Shown: positions 26,421-36,600, counted from the stretch's first letter. The stretch: DNA of 64,000 bases from Paenibacillus mangrovi (GCF_022898935.1 NZ_JALIRP010000003.1:62001-126000); one strand, 5' to 3'. Notes: generated by a model not told the origin, from the letters alone. Numbers and translations: made by a program.

Positions 26421-28352
26421 CTATAACGTTCTGCCAGCAAGCAGATCCTTCTTCTCCGGGTCCGGCCATGGCATATCATACGAAGGAGAGTTCACGTACC
26501 GATCCATGCTGATCCGCAGCGTCACACTCATCCCTGGAGCTAAATCTACGTTCAGCCACTTATTGTGGACTGGAATCGTTTCGATCACATCCCCTTCATC
26601 ATTGCATAAGGAGGCTTCCCTAAATACGTGCTCTCCGAAAGTGCCAGCCTGAATGATCACAGAACGATGATCAAATAAACTGATATTCACCAGCTCCACC
26701 GTCACCGATGCAGCAGCCAGGTCTTTGACAAGCGCCGCAACGGACTCTGGCAAACCGGGTCTCTTCGCACTCGCGTCGAAATATCGAACACGGGCATGCT
26801 GCAGCCCGCCATGCGAAATATGCATTGGACCGCCTAGCGTCAGCTGGACAAGACTCTCCATGTATACGGGGCACATTTCTTGCCAGATATGAATGCTTGA
26901 AAAATCATCTTCACTGAATTGATCGGACCAATTGTAAGGATCTCCTGCCTCCGAGCGCATCTTGGTCAGCTGCTGTTCAACCAGCTTGAAGTTGGCTTCT
27001 AAAATCTGCTGCGGATAATCCGGATGTTGGCCTCGAATAAATTGGAACCATGGTTGTGTATTGCCAATATAGTGCTTGGTGTTTCTGCGCGTCTTTTTAT
27101 CCGTACCGGATAACTGTGGAATAATAATCTCATTCCAATCATGATCCTTCGGAATCCGCTCAACGCGCTCCAGATCTTCATCCGCCATGGACATCGTCCA
27201 TAGATAAACCGCATATTTCGGATCCGCGCCCCGGTAATCCGACCAGCCTGCGTCGAATTTTTTGTTAGGAACAAGCCATTTGCCGTCTTGCTCCTTTCGT
27301 AGTAGCCAGTTTTCATCCAATTGCTTCCGCGCTAAATCAAGCTTGCCCATATCCCCTGACAAAAGCACCGCGTTCATGCATGCGTTCGTCAACGGTTCAA
27401 TGATTGTCAAGAACCCGTGCGGCCAGCGCCAGCCGTAGTAACCGCCCCACCATTTGCCGTCATTGTATTCACCGATCTTACCGGTTAAGCCTACATTATC
27501 AGGAATGATGCCGCCGTTTTGTTTCGTTCGATCTTCCCATACGGCCAGGTAATCCAAAACCCACTGGCGATATTTTTCTTCTGCGAAATGAAGGAACGCA
27601 TGGGCTACAAGTCCGGTGGCATTCAGATTTAACGGCACATCGCCGCGAGTCATCCGCTCATTCATCATCGCAATGACGTTTGTATAGACCTCGTCGTTCG
27701 ACCATGCACACTTTCCGCTCGCAAAATCTACGCCCGGTATATCCTCATAAGGCGCCAAATAATCATCGAGAATGCCGCGATGCGTACTCCAGTCTTCTGC
27801 AGTCAGATCAAAACGCGGACCACGGCTGCCCGTAATCGGTGAACGGATCAGCTTTCGTTCTTGATCATAGTTCGGAGCTTCTTCGTCCTCTCCCATATAC
27901 ATAGCTGCAAATCGTGCCGCACGCTGGCGATCCTTCAATGTTGCAGGGCCTGCAAGTCCAAGAAAATAAACATACAGATAGCCTTCGCCGTGATGCATCC
28001 AGTCGTAATAAGCATCAAATTCACGATGGATTTGACCATATTCCGTCCACTGCCATGTGATGCCGTCCCAGATTTTACGGGACAGTTCATGCAGCTCAGA
28101 GCTGCCGCCAAGCATGTACAGCAAAGCCAAATTCATAAATCCTTCATATGGATCGTCCGATCCATCCATACCTGGCCAGTCCTGCCTCCAGATCAGCGTA
28201 CCGTCCGGCCGTGTATAGCGTTCGACAAATTGGGCAGCCGCCTTGTTCAATTGATCGAATAATTGACGCTGCATGAATGCCCACTGCGGCGGAACCGCTT
28301 GACACTTGGCAGTAATGACCGGAATGGATCGCTCCTTCTCTGTCATGGCCAT
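26421..28352 (-). CDS. Large uncharacterised protein of the polysaccharide locus, 643 aa
   Basis: ATG behind GGAGGG; no signal peptide. Aromatic-rich helical segments run through the first 500 residues (RPDGTLIWRQDWPGMDGSDD, FDAYYDWMHHGEGYLYVYFL, GKWWGGYYGWRWPHGF), the composition expected of a carbohydrate-active (alpha/alpha) toroid. The last 110 residues look like a beta domain (SVTVELVNISLFDHRSVII). I know no family for it. Position between the 686-residue gene and the FAH gene supports a catalytic role on the imported glycan. Confidence 0.72.
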   Translation of the reverse strand: MAMTEKERSIPVITAKCQAVPPQWAFMQRQLFDQLNKAAAQFVERYTRPDGTLIWRQDWPGMDGSDDPYEGFMNLALLYMLGGSSELHELSRKIWDGITWQWTEYGQIHREFDAYYDWMHHGEGYLYVYFLGLAGPATLKDRQRAARFAAMYMGEDEEAPNYDQERKLIRSPITGSRGPRFDLTAEDWSTHRGILDDYLAPYEDIPGVDFASGKCAWSNDEVYTNVIAMMNERMTRGDVPLNLNATGLVAHAFLHFAEEKYRQWVLDYLAVWEDRTKQNGGIIPDNVGLTGKIGEYNDGKWWGGYYGWRWPHGFLTIIEPLTNACMNAVLLSGDMGKLDLARKQLDENWLLRKEQDGKWLVPNKKFDAGWSDYRGADPKYAVYLWTMSMADEDLERVERIPKDHDWNEIIIPQLSGTDKKTRRNTKHYIGNTQPWFQFIRGQHPDYPQQILEANFKLVEQQLTKMRSEAGDPYNWSDQFSEDDFSSIHIWQEMCPVYMESLVQLTLGGPMHISHGGLQHARVRYFDASAKRPGLPESVAALVKDLAAASVTVELVNISLFDHRSVIIQAGTFGEHVFREASLCNDEGDVIETIPVHNKWLNVDLAPGMSVTLRISMDRYVNSPSYDMPWPDPEKKDLLAGRTL

Positions 28353-28393
28353 TCTAAACCCTCCTGTTCGTCAGAACCGTCTATACGGATATT

Positions 28394-29299
28394 TTAAGAC
28401 TCGGCCACCATCGTATTGGTGATGGAGCCCAGCTTTTCGATTTGAATGGTGACTTGATCGCCGTCTTTCAAATACACCTGCTTCTCTGGCGGATAACCAA
28501 GCACAACCCCTTCCGGTGTTCCGGTCAAAATAATATCTCCGGGAACAAGTGTCATGTGCTGTGAAATATAGCTTACGATCTCATCGCAGTAAAAGATCAT
28601 ATCCGCCGTATTGGAATGCTGGCGTACTTCTCCATTGACGATGCACTTAATATCCAGATCATTCGGATTGCCGACTTCATCAGCCGTGACCAAATACGGT
28701 CCCAGCGGCGAAAACTTGTCGCAGGATTTGCCCAGCAGCCACTGATGGGTGCGGAGCTGCAAATCACGAGCGGATAAATCGTTCACATTGCAGTATCCGA
28801 ATACATGGGAAAGTGCATTTTCTTTAGACACGTATTTGGCCGTTTTGCCCATGACGATGACCAGTTCGGCCTCGTAATCTACTTTCTCTGAAACTTTCGG
28901 AAGCGGAATCTGCTCGTCAGCTCCCGCCAGGGTGTTGTTAAATTTATTGAAAAGAATCGGGTATTCCGGAATTGGCGCATTCGTTTCTTCCGCATGCTTC
29001 CGGTAATTCAGGCCTACACAGATGATTTTATTCGGATGCGTTACACAAGGCCCGAGCGTAAGTGACGACTCTTGCAGCATGTAAGAGCGGTTCACTTCAT
29101 CTGATTGCTGCACATGATCTACATAGCTGCGAAGGGCAGCCAATGCTTCATCTCCGCCATCCAGCACCTCATGGATCGTTGTTGGAATCGTCTGCGCAGA
29201 TGGGATCAAGGATAGAGCCCCTAGGACATCAAGGACTCCACCATCCGTTTTCACTCCAAGCCGATATTGATCATTATGAATAAACGTTAATAATTTCAT
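28394..29299 (-). CDS. Fumarylacetoacetate hydrolase-family protein, likely diketo-deoxy-sugar-acid hydrolase
   Basis: 301 residues with the FAH catalytic fold: KIICVGLNYRKHAEETNAP, the metal-binding DYEAELVIVMGKTA, GYCNVNDLSARDLQ and ILTGTPEGVVLG. In the non-phosphorylative L-fucose and L-rhamnose pathways, an enzyme of this family splits 2,4-diketo-3-deoxy-L-fuconate (or rhamnonate) into pyruvate and L-lactate. The SDR and aldo-keto reductase next to it fit this assignment; the exact substrate is inferred from context. Confidence 0.88.
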   Translation of the reverse strand: MKLLTFIHNDQYRLGVKTDGGVLDVLGALSLIPSAQTIPTTIHEVLDGGDEALAALRSYVDHVQQSDEVNRSYMLQESSLTLGPCVTHPNKIICVGLNYRKHAEETNAPIPEYPILFNKFNNTLAGADEQIPLPKVSEKVDYEAELVIVMGKTAKYVSKENALSHVFGYCNVNDLSARDLQLRTHQWLLGKSCDKFSPLGPYLVTADEVGNPNDLDIKCIVNGEVRQHSNTADMIFYCDEIVSYISQHMTLVPGDIILTGTPEGVVLGYPPEKQVYLKDGDQVTIQIEKLGSITNTMVAES

Positions 29300-29322
29300 G
29301 AGATCACCCTCCTATTAAAATA

Positions 29323-30096
29323 TTAAGCATCCTTACCGAATACAACGCCGCCATCGATATACAGCGGAGAGCCCATCATAAACTTTGATTCATCCGAGGC
29401 AAGGAACAAAGCCGCTTTAGCGACATCCTCCGGTCTGCCCAGTTCGCCGCTAAGCTGGCGCTTCTTAATAGATTCAATCGCAGCTTCGGGATCGTCATAG
29501 CTGGTTTTCAAATAATTCTCCACAAAAGGAGTCAGAATGGTTCCGGGCAGCAGCGCATTGACACGAATATGATAAGGCGCATAATCTACCTGCATCGATT
29601 TCGTCAGCGCCAAAACAGCGCCTTTCGTTGCCGAATAGGAAGCGCGCTTCGCCAAACCGATTTCCGCTACGCATGATGACATATTAATGATGGATCCCGA
29701 TTTACGCTCCATCATGTGCGGCAGAACATATTTGCTTGGTAAGTAGACGCCGCGAATATTTACGCGCATCACCCGGTCCCATACATCCGGTTCAACCTCA
29801 TGCAAAGCGCCGACACCGCTAATTCCGGCATTATTGAATAGAACATCGATACGGCCGAAGGCAGCAATAGCCTGCTCCACCATCGCTTGAACCGAAGCCG
29901 GATCCGTAACATCCGCTTGAATGAATATCGCCTTACCTCCGGCTTCTACGATTTCCTGTGCGGTTTCTTCACCTTTCAGCGTATCCAGATCATTGACAAT
30001 CACCGTTGCTCCTTCTTGTGCAAAGAGCAGCGCCGTACCTTTTCCGATTCCGGATCCGGAACCCGTAATAAGCACTATTTTTCCTGCTAATCTCAT
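29323..30096 (-). CDS. Short-chain dehydrogenase/reductase, likely 2-keto-3-deoxy-fuconate dehydrogenase
   Basis: 257 residues, classical SDR. The cofactor motif is TGSGSGIGKG, the structural motif NNAGISG, and the active-site set is Ser-Tyr-x3-Lys (MSSCVAEIG then YSATKG). An acidic residue after strand 2 (VNDLDTLKG) favours NAD+. Coupled with the FAH gene, it most likely oxidises the C4 hydroxyl of a 2-keto-3-deoxy sugar acid. ATG follows AGGAGGA. Confidence 0.88.
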   Translation of the reverse strand: MRLAGKIVLITGSGSGIGKGTALLFAQEGATVIVNDLDTLKGEETAQEIVEAGGKAIFIQADVTDPASVQAMVEQAIAAFGRIDVLFNNAGISGVGALHEVEPDVWDRVMRVNIRGVYLPSKYVLPHMMERKSGSIINMSSCVAEIGLAKRASYSATKGAVLALTKSMQVDYAPYHIRVNALLPGTILTPFVENYLKTSYDDPEAAIESIKKRQLSGELGRPEDVAKAALFLASDESKFMMGSPLYIDGGVVFGKDA

Positions 30097-30125
30097 TCTG
30101 ACTCCTCCTTTTCTATTTTCTTCGC

Positions 30126-31028
30126 CTAAAACAATCGCTGACCCGGGAATAAGCTATACACTTTGGCCATTTCTTCATCAGATAAGCCTCTGCCATCGCA
30201 ATAGCCGGTGTTGGATTCCAGCGACCGAATCGAGGTTGTTCCGACTAATGTAATCGCAATGTCCGGGCATGTCAGGCTGAATCGAAGCGCCGGCTCCACT
30301 AGGCCTTTCGGTTCACTCCTCCGTAAAAACTCCAGCTGAGCCATTCTTCGAGCCGCTTCTTCAAGCATCACCGTATTGTCCTGTAAAAAAGGAGCCGGGT
30401 GATCCGCCAAAATTCCCATCGCAAGCGGGCTGCCATGAATGACGCCGATATTTTTCTCTTTCGCAAGGGGAAGCAGCTCGTCTTTTGCCGTATAGTCTAC
30501 TAATGTATATTTAGCATATGTCTGGATCGTATCAACCAAATCCTCCCGAAGGAAAGGCATCAACAGATCAAGACTGCCCGCATTCACACCAATCGCTCTT
30601 ACCTTCCCTTGCTCCTTCAGCTTGCGGAAAGCAGGCAGCGTTTCGTTGATCGCCTGTTCATAGGTGGTCTGCTCCAGCTCATGCAGTTGAATCAAATCAA
30701 TATAATCCGTTTGCAGTCTGCGCAAGCTGTCTTCAACGGACTTGATCGTATTCTCGTACGAGTAAGGGTCCCCCCGCATCACTGCTTTTGAAGCGATGAT
30801 AACATCGCTACGTTTGCCTTTCAGGGCCTTCCCGATTCTCCGTTCACTTTCGCCGCGCCCGTACAAAGGGGCTGTATCAATGAAGTTCATGCCTAAATCC
30901 AGTGCGCGATCAATGACCAGGGTTACAACTTCATCCGTTGTCTCGCCGTAATCGCCGCCAAGCGGTGCGCCGCCAAGACCGATTTTGGATACTTTAAAGC
31001 CTGTTTTTCCTAATATGGCATACTCCAC
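30126..31028 (-). CDS. Aldo-keto reductase, likely L-fucose/L-galactose 1-dehydrogenase
   Basis: 300 residues from the GTG at 31028 (MEYAILGKTGFKVSKIGLGG), preceded by AAAGGAG 11 bases away. The longer reading back to 31169 has no ribosome site and overlaps the upstream coding end. The AKR tetrad is visible: Asp and Tyr in NFIDTAPLYGRGESE, Lys in IIASKAVM, His in LIQLHELE. This branch includes plant L-galactose dehydrogenase and bacterial L-fucose dehydrogenase. With GH95 and the lactonase in the locus, oxidation of L-fucose to the lactone is the likely step. Confidence 0.85.
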   Translation of the reverse strand: MEYAILGKTGFKVSKIGLGGAPLGGDYGETTDEVVTLVIDRALDLGMNFIDTAPLYGRGESERRIGKALKGKRSDVIIASKAVMRGDPYSYENTIKSVEDSLRRLQTDYIDLIQLHELEQTTYEQAINETLPAFRKLKEQGKVRAIGVNAGSLDLLMPFLREDLVDTIQTYAKYTLVDYTAKDELLPLAKEKNIGVIHGSPLAMGILADHPAPFLQDNTVMLEEAARRMAQLEFLRRSEPKGLVEPALRFSLTCPDIAITLVGTTSIRSLESNTGYCDGRGLSDEEMAKVYSLFPGQRLF

Positions 31029-31074
31029 AGTGGTTCCCACTCCTTTATCCATTTTCAAGTACAAGTTGCTAACC

Positions 31075-32928
31075 TTAGCTAATCGAAAACTTAAAAGAAA
31101 TCTCCATGTCGGATCTCGGATGATGGTGATGAAGGATGATCCGATAAAATACCTTTCCTTTTTCTGCATCGGAATCTAATATCACATTCTCTATTTCAGC
31201 ATCCCAATCCTTCTCTTCATAGGATAAAATTACACTATTCAGTGCGAATTGACCTGGAGCGGTTTGCTCTGGCTTTACACTGCTGATGAACACCTCTTGA
31301 AAGGAAGCTGGCTGATTGGAAAATGAAACTTTATCCCGGATGATGAGATGTGGAGTTTCGTTCTCTGCGTGTGTCCATACAAAATGGCGTGTAAGACATT
31401 CCAAAGTAGGGCAAGCATATGCTTTCGTCAAATCGAGTGCAAAAGCCATTTCTTCATCCGTTTGATGATGTCCGATCATTTGAGCGAAATATTGTCTACC
31501 GAAGCCTTGTCTGCAGCCATCTACAATGGGAACCGAGTGACCATGAGAGCCAGCGTTCAACTGCTCGTAACGATACTCCGGCTGGAAATACTGCCTTGTA
31601 TATACACCGAGCCCCATATCCGCCAGCAGACTTTCCCCATCGACATGCAGGATAAAGTGCCCTAAATCATTATGATTGTGAGGCTCTTCGTTATAACCGC
31701 CTTTGGCTGCAAATGCGACTATGCGACCCTTGGCATCGGTGACCTTCGAAATGGCCCACTGATTACCTTCGAATATCCGCTCTTCAATCTGTCCTGGATC
31801 TTGACGAGCCTCTCCTTGGGGTTCGGCCTGATCAGGGGACCAGAGCATAAGTCTCGAAATATCCACCCAACTATTCGAAGTTGGCAGCAGCAAGCTTGAT
31901 GGTTCGGGCATCTGAAGGGCAGGCGCATAGCTCTGTAAGCGATGAATCACTCCCGGATTCCATTTCACCTGCTCGGCAGAATCTGAGAAATTGACAACTT
32001 TTCCGCCGCCCAGCATGCAAAACTGCGGGAACAGGGAAATCTGCTCGATTTTCTCGTCTGCCAGAAGGGATATTCGCCCTTGGGTTCGCTCCCTTAACAG
32101 CTCAGCAAAATATACAAAGTGCGAGAAGCCATACTGCCAGTATGCCGGTCCCTCCGGTGTTGCTCCTTGCTCATCAAAGCCTGAAAGATAACCGCGGAGA
32201 GCGTTCATAACCCGCCACAGCATACCGCTCAGCTTTTCACTGTCCTGTTCCAGATAAATCGCCGCCGCTCCAATGGAAGAAGCGCAAACTGCAGGCCAAT
32301 TGTTCGTTTTGAGCTCCCAGTTCTGAGGCACTGGATCATGAAAATAAACTTGAAAAATTCTCCGATCTATTTCTGCCTTAACCCGCTCCATAACCCACGG
32401 ATGCAAGCGGCTCCCCATAAAATGAATAATTTCAGCAAGCGTAAATCCGATGTGTGCAGCCGCCAAATCCACCGTTTCCCGCGGCATTTTTGGCTGGTCC
32501 CATATTTGATGCGGATACTGGTTATGATAGAGTCCCACATGCGCAGGCAATACCCACGTAGATTCATTGCATATGCTCCAAATTGTATTTTCCAACCCCG
32601 TAATCCATTCCGGACGATGATCTGTCATAGCAAGCAGACTGAATGTATGCACCCCTGCGTACAGCTGATCCCTCTTGCTTTGATAACGTGTCCGGTCACC
32701 AGTTGTGCCGAATAAAATGAAATCAGAGAATGGGGGAGGCGCCGGCGGCGCCCCGATAAGCTCTTCCGCTTTCTTCTCAAGCTGCTCCCAAAATGCTGCA
32801 TATTTCGCATCGATCCTGATTCTTTGCCAATGCTCGGAAGAGCCTGCTTCCGCAAAGAGAATCCGTGAGGGATGAGCCGTTTCCTCCAAAGCCTGTTTAA
32901 GCTGCTTTAATGTTAGTTGATTTAACAT
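31075..32928 (-). CDS. Heparinase II/III-family polysaccharide lyase-like protein
   Basis: 617 residues, no signal peptide. The N-terminal (alpha/alpha) toroid carries the family segment KTNNWPAVCASSIGAAAIYL and ATPEGPAYWQYGFSHFVYF. The C-terminal beta-sandwich begins with the conserved GGYNEEPHNHNDLGHFILHV then ADMGLGVYTRQYF, with the His/Asn/Asp cluster typical of PL12/15/17/21-type lyases. It should cleave uronate-containing oligosaccharides by beta-elimination inside the cell, giving substrates for GH88. ATG follows GGAGGTGG. The gene lies about 120 bases after the binding-protein gene, behind a terminator. Confidence 0.88.
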   Translation of the reverse strand: MLNQLTLKQLKQALEETAHPSRILFAEAGSSEHWQRIRIDAKYAAFWEQLEKKAEELIGAPPAPPPFSDFILFGTTGDRTRYQSKRDQLYAGVHTFSLLAMTDHRPEWITGLENTIWSICNESTWVLPAHVGLYHNQYPHQIWDQPKMPRETVDLAAAHIGFTLAEIIHFMGSRLHPWVMERVKAEIDRRIFQVYFHDPVPQNWELKTNNWPAVCASSIGAAAIYLEQDSEKLSGMLWRVMNALRGYLSGFDEQGATPEGPAYWQYGFSHFVYFAELLRERTQGRISLLADEKIEQISLFPQFCMLGGGKVVNFSDSAEQVKWNPGVIHRLQSYAPALQMPEPSSLLLPTSNSWVDISRLMLWSPDQAEPQGEARQDPGQIEERIFEGNQWAISKVTDAKGRIVAFAAKGGYNEEPHNHNDLGHFILHVDGESLLADMGLGVYTRQYFQPEYRYEQLNAGSHGHSVPIVDGCRQGFGRQYFAQMIGHHQTDEEMAFALDLTKAYACPTLECLTRHFVWTHAENETPHLIIRDKVSFSNQPASFQEVFISSVKPEQTAPGQFALNSVILSYEEKDWDAEIENVILDSDAEKGKVFYRIILHHHHPRSDMEISFKFSIS

Positions 32929-32984
32929 GCTGCCACCTCCAATGTGGAAATCCTAATGAAACGATGGTCATTTGACCTCTATAG

Positions 32985-33030
32985 GAAAAGATGCGTACAG
33001 CGACGCATTCCAAAGTGTCACTGTACGCAT
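32985..33030 (-). terminator. Terminator between the binding-protein and heparinase genes
   Basis: ATGCGTACAG (32991-33000) pairs perfectly with CTGTACGCAT (33021-33030), followed on the minus strand by TCTTTTCC. It may allow partial read-through, giving more transporter than enzyme transcript. Confidence 0.75.
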
Positions 33031-33047
33031 GTATTTATTTGATGATG

Positions 33048-34541
33048 CTACTTCGTTTGCTTCCAGGCCTCAATCTGCTTCGCCATCTCAGCGGTTACCT
33101 TATCGATGCCCGCTTGTTTCAGCTTATCCTGGAATTCTTTCAGCATCGTATTCGGATCAACCGTACCTGTATCGAGTGCAGGCTGATATTGATCGATCAC
33201 CGTTGCTATGTTTGCAATTTCCGCTAAAACTGGTGTGTTATCGAACTTGAAGCCCATTAACGCGGATTTCGTAGCCGTTTCATTCTCTTTCTTGGTCTGA
33301 TCCATGACGGCAGGATCCATGCCTTCAACCAAGTAAGCATTGAATGTATTTCCGAATACCCAGTTTGCGTTCGGCACATAGCCCGCATCCTTATTGACTT
33401 TGATGACGTTGTCAGATACTTTCGTGTAATGCTTGCCTTCCACGCCGTAACAGATGGTGTTATAAAGATCTTTATCTGTGTTGAGCAGGTTAATAAACAT
33501 CATGGCGCGTTCCGGATTTTTCGAGTTTTTGCTAATAGCTTGCATGGTTGTAATAACTGTGCCTGTGGAAGCGTATGCATCCGTAAGCGGCACGTAAATG
33601 ACATCATTTCCGCCGTTGGCTGCTTTGGCTTCCATTTCACCGCCCGGCTTAAGTACGCTGTGGAACTGAACGGCTGCGTTGCCTGTTGAGATAATATCGT
33701 TCTTGTTTTTCAAAGTTGCCGCATTTTCATTAATATAGCCTTTGGTATACCAGTCTCTCATGACATCCAGGTAATGCTTATACTGCGGAGTCTCAAACAA
33801 ATTCATAGGTTTATCCGGATTCTGAAGCTCCACACCCACAACATTGTTAAGCGCTTCCAAACCTTGGCTTTGATACATTACACTGAATCTTCCGGTTTTA
33901 TCATTCAGGAATGGAACCACGTCTGCTGATTCGCCTTCTTTAATTTGCTTCAGGAACGGCTCGATATCTTCAAACTTCTTAATGGAGTTTACATCCAGCT
34001 TGTATTTGTCTGCAAAACGCTTTTGAATGACAAAGCCTTCTTTTTTCGTTACCGTCTGATAGTTTGGAATGGCATAGATTTTACCTTGAATTTTGGCTGC
34101 ATCCCATACGAAGTCAGGCATCGATTTCATTAAGTCCGGGGCTTGCTTTTGAATCAAATCGTCGAGCTCCAGAAATGCGCCTTTCGATTGGTTCTGCAGG
34201 TAGTCCCAGTTCCAGTTGGCCACCCATGCAATGTCATAATTCTCACCGGATGCGACGACCGTATTCATTTTTTGATTGTAATCGGCAAATGTGTACGCTT
34301 GCAGTTTTACGGTTGCATTGATTTTCTCTTTGGTAATTTTGTTCACCGCTTCTTGAACGGTTGCCAGGTCCTGCGGAATGGCACTTAAAGGGAAATTCCA
34401 GACCAATTCTACTGGAGGCAATTCTTCATTCTGACTACCTTCTGCGGCTTTTTTCTCTTCCTTGGCACCGCCGCCGCATGCTGTCAATATCAATGCCAAA
34501 CTGATCACACCGGCAAAGACTTTGAACCATTGCTTCTTCAT
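33048..34541 (-). CDS. Carbohydrate ABC transporter substrate-binding lipoprotein (YtcQ-type)
   Basis: 497 residues from the ATG at 34541. The signal peptide ends in LILTACGGG (lipobox LTAC), followed by a Lys/Glu-rich linker. The mature part is a large extracellular solute-binding domain with the segments LQAYTFADYNQKMNTVVASG and AWVANWNWDYLQNQSKGAFLELDDL typical of the YtcQ/LplA group for complex oligosaccharides. It works with the two permeases encoded directly upstream. The ATPase is not encoded here and is probably a shared MsmX-type protein. Confidence 0.92.
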   Translation of the reverse strand: MKKQWFKVFAGVISLALILTACGGGAKEEKKAAEGSQNEELPPVELVWNFPLSAIPQDLATVQEAVNKITKEKINATVKLQAYTFADYNQKMNTVVASGENYDIAWVANWNWDYLQNQSKGAFLELDDLIQKQAPDLMKSMPDFVWDAAKIQGKIYAIPNYQTVTKKEGFVIQKRFADKYKLDVNSIKKFEDIEPFLKQIKEGESADVVPFLNDKTGRFSVMYQSQGLEALNNVVGVELQNPDKPMNLFETPQYKHYLDVMRDWYTKGYINENAATLKNKNDIISTGNAAVQFHSVLKPGGEMEAKAANGGNDVIYVPLTDAYASTGTVITTMQAISKNSKNPERAMMFINLLNTDKDLYNTICYGVEGKHYTKVSDNVIKVNKDAGYVPNANWVFGNTFNAYLVEGMDPAVMDQTKKENETATKSALMGFKFDNTPVLAEIANIATVIDQYQPALDTGTVDPNTMLKEFQDKLKQAGIDKVTAEMAKQIEAWKQTK

Positions 34542-34651
34542 TCCAACATTCCCCCTAAACACTTTGTCATTTTTATATCAGCTGCCGATAGTGATGGGAA
34601 GATATGACCTATCCCCCCCATGCACCGGGCAGTTTGATAACTTCCTTTCAA

Positions 34652-35584
34652 CTAGCCTTTGACAGAGCCTACCGTTAAGCCGCTAACGAAAAATCTTTGC
34701 AGCATTGGGAAAACGATCATCATTGGTCCTGCTGCAAGCACCGCCATGGCCATTCTCGCTGACAAGCTTGGGAATTGCGTCATGTCGACACTCACGTTAA
34801 CGGATGAGATATTGTTAGATAAATATTCGATGGTGCTCATCACGCGATATAGCATTAATTGAAGCGGTATCAAATGCTGGTTGTCGATGAACAAGAGGCC
34901 CAGCCACCAGTCATTCCAGTACTGGAAGGAGATAAACAGCCCGATGGTAACCAGTGCAGGCAGGGTGAGGGGAAGCACGATGATGAAGAAAATGCGCCAT
35001 TCGCTTGCTCCGTCGATTTTGCCGGATTCAATGACTTCCATCGGCGTTTTATCCATAAAGCCTTTCATCACAAGAATGTAGAACGGATTCAGCAAATACG
35101 GTACAATCAATGCCCATATCGTATCTTTCAGATGCAAGTACTGCGTGATCATAATATAGAACGGAACGAGTCCGCCGCTAAATAAGGTTGTAAAGAATAC
35201 ATACAAGGTCATGATTCTACGGTATCGATAATCTTTGCGTGAAATGGTGTAGGCGGTTAAGCTTGTAAGAAACAAGCCTACAACCGTCCCGATCACGGTC
35301 ACCAGAATGGTAATCCCATAGGCATTCAGGAGAACGCCAGGCGATTTGAATATCAAAGAATACGCTTCAAGACTGAACTTCTCCGGGATCAAGTGGTATC
35401 CGCTTTGCAAAAGTGTCTTTTCATCCGTGAATGAAATCGATATGACCAGAAGTAGTGGGATGATAAACAGGATGGATAGCGCACAGAAGAAAAGATTGAT
35501 GATCCGGGAGCTCCATTGGGATTCTTTGCTTTCGAAAGAGCTTTTTACAGCTTTCTTGTGAATTGCGACTTGTGAAGCCGGCAT
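34652..35584 (-). CDS. Carbohydrate ABC transporter permease (YtcP-type)
   Basis: 310 residues, six segments, from the ATG at 35584 behind GGAGGGG. The EAA loop that contacts the ATPase is ESGKIDGASEWRIFFIIVLP, and the C-terminus ends in LQRFFVSGLTVGSVKG, the usual end of this permease class. It lies 14 bases after the partner permease. An N-terminal soluble tail of about 35 residues precedes the first membrane segment. Confidence 0.93.
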   Translation of the reverse strand: MPASQVAIHKKAVKSSFESKESQWSSRIINLFFCALSILFIIPLLLVISISFTDEKTLLQSGYHLIPEKFSLEAYSLIFKSPGVLLNAYGITILVTVIGTVVGLFLTSLTAYTISRKDYRYRRIMTLYVFFTTLFSGGLVPFYIMITQYLHLKDTIWALIVPYLLNPFYILVMKGFMDKTPMEVIESGKIDGASEWRIFFIIVLPLTLPALVTIGLFISFQYWNDWWLGLLFIDNQHLIPLQLMLYRVMSTIEYLSNNISSVNVSVDMTQFPSLSARMAMAVLAAGPMMIVFPMLQRFFVSGLTVGSVKG

Positions 35585-35598
35585 CGTACATCCCCTCC

Positions 35599-36513
35599 TT
35601 ACCAAAGCGCGTTATCTGAGTTAATTTTTTTAACAATCCAGTTTGCCAGCAAGACCATAATGAACCCGACGACGGACTGGTATAAACCAATCGCAGTAGA
35701 CATTCCAATATCCCCAACGACCCGCAGTGAACGGTATACATAGGTGTCGATAACATCTGTCGTGCTGTATAGAAAGCTGGAGTCATTCGGAATAAAATAG
35801 AACAATCCAAAGTCAGCCCGGAATATTTTGCCTATATCCACTATGAACAGAATCACGATCAGAGGCGTTAATAACGGAATCGTAATTTTTCGAATCATAT
35901 CCCATCTGTTCGCACCATCAATTTTTGCTGCTTCATAATAACTGGAGTCGATCGACAGCAGCCCTGCGTAGTATATGAGGGTTGAAAATCCCACGGACTT
36001 CCACAGCTGCGTAATGATGATGATGACGGGCCAATACTTCGCCTGCTCATACCATTTGATCGCTTCTTCGCCGAACATGCCTAGAATGACGTTTAAAAAA
36101 CCATTTTTATGGTCCAGGAATGCCAGCACGACGTAGCCGACGACAACCCAGGATAGAAAATACGGCAAGAATAGAACCGTTTGATGCACCTTGATCCATT
36201 TTCTTGAGATTTCATTCAATAAAATCGCGAACGTAAGCGCTATCACCATTGTGAGTACAATAAAAGCCAAATTATAAAGTATGGTGTTGCGCGTAACGAT
36301 GAACGCCGTATCGGAACTGAAGAAAAACTCGAAGTTCTTTAAACCTACCCATTCGCTTCCGAATACGCCAAGATCGTATCGATACTGCTTGAATGCGATG
36401 ATCAAACCGATCATAGGCAGATAATTAAGAAACAATTTATAAACGATCGCCGGTAGTGACATGACAAACAAATCCCGGTTACGCTTGAAATGCCGCCATT
36501 CATTTTTTAGCAT
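35599..36513 (-). CDS. Carbohydrate ABC transporter permease (YteP/LplB-type)
   Basis: 304 residues, six segments, with N-terminal WRHFKRNRDLFVMSLPAIVY typical of LplB-like permeases. The EAA loop is EAAKIDGANRWDMIRKITIP. First gene of the transporter operon, ATG behind AGGAGGA. The 303-base region upstream holds a direct-repeat operator candidate and a long inverted repeat. Confidence 0.93.
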   Translation of the reverse strand: MLKNEWRHFKRNRDLFVMSLPAIVYKLFLNYLPMIGLIIAFKQYRYDLGVFGSEWVGLKNFEFFFSSDTAFIVTRNTILYNLAFIVLTMVIALTFAILLNEISRKWIKVHQTVLFLPYFLSWVVVGYVVLAFLDHKNGFLNVILGMFGEEAIKWYEQAKYWPVIIIITQLWKSVGFSTLIYYAGLLSIDSSYYEAAKIDGANRWDMIRKITIPLLTPLIVILFIVDIGKIFRADFGLFYFIPNDSSFLYSTTDVIDTYVYRSLRVVGDIGMSTAIGLYQSVVGFIMVLLANWIVKKINSDNALW

Positions 36514-36600
36514 TCCCGCTCCTCCTTTTCTGTGCCGCTTGCGACTTCTGTGCCCCTATTATCAGGTGAAAACAAGGAGAAGGAATACTGTAATTAATAA

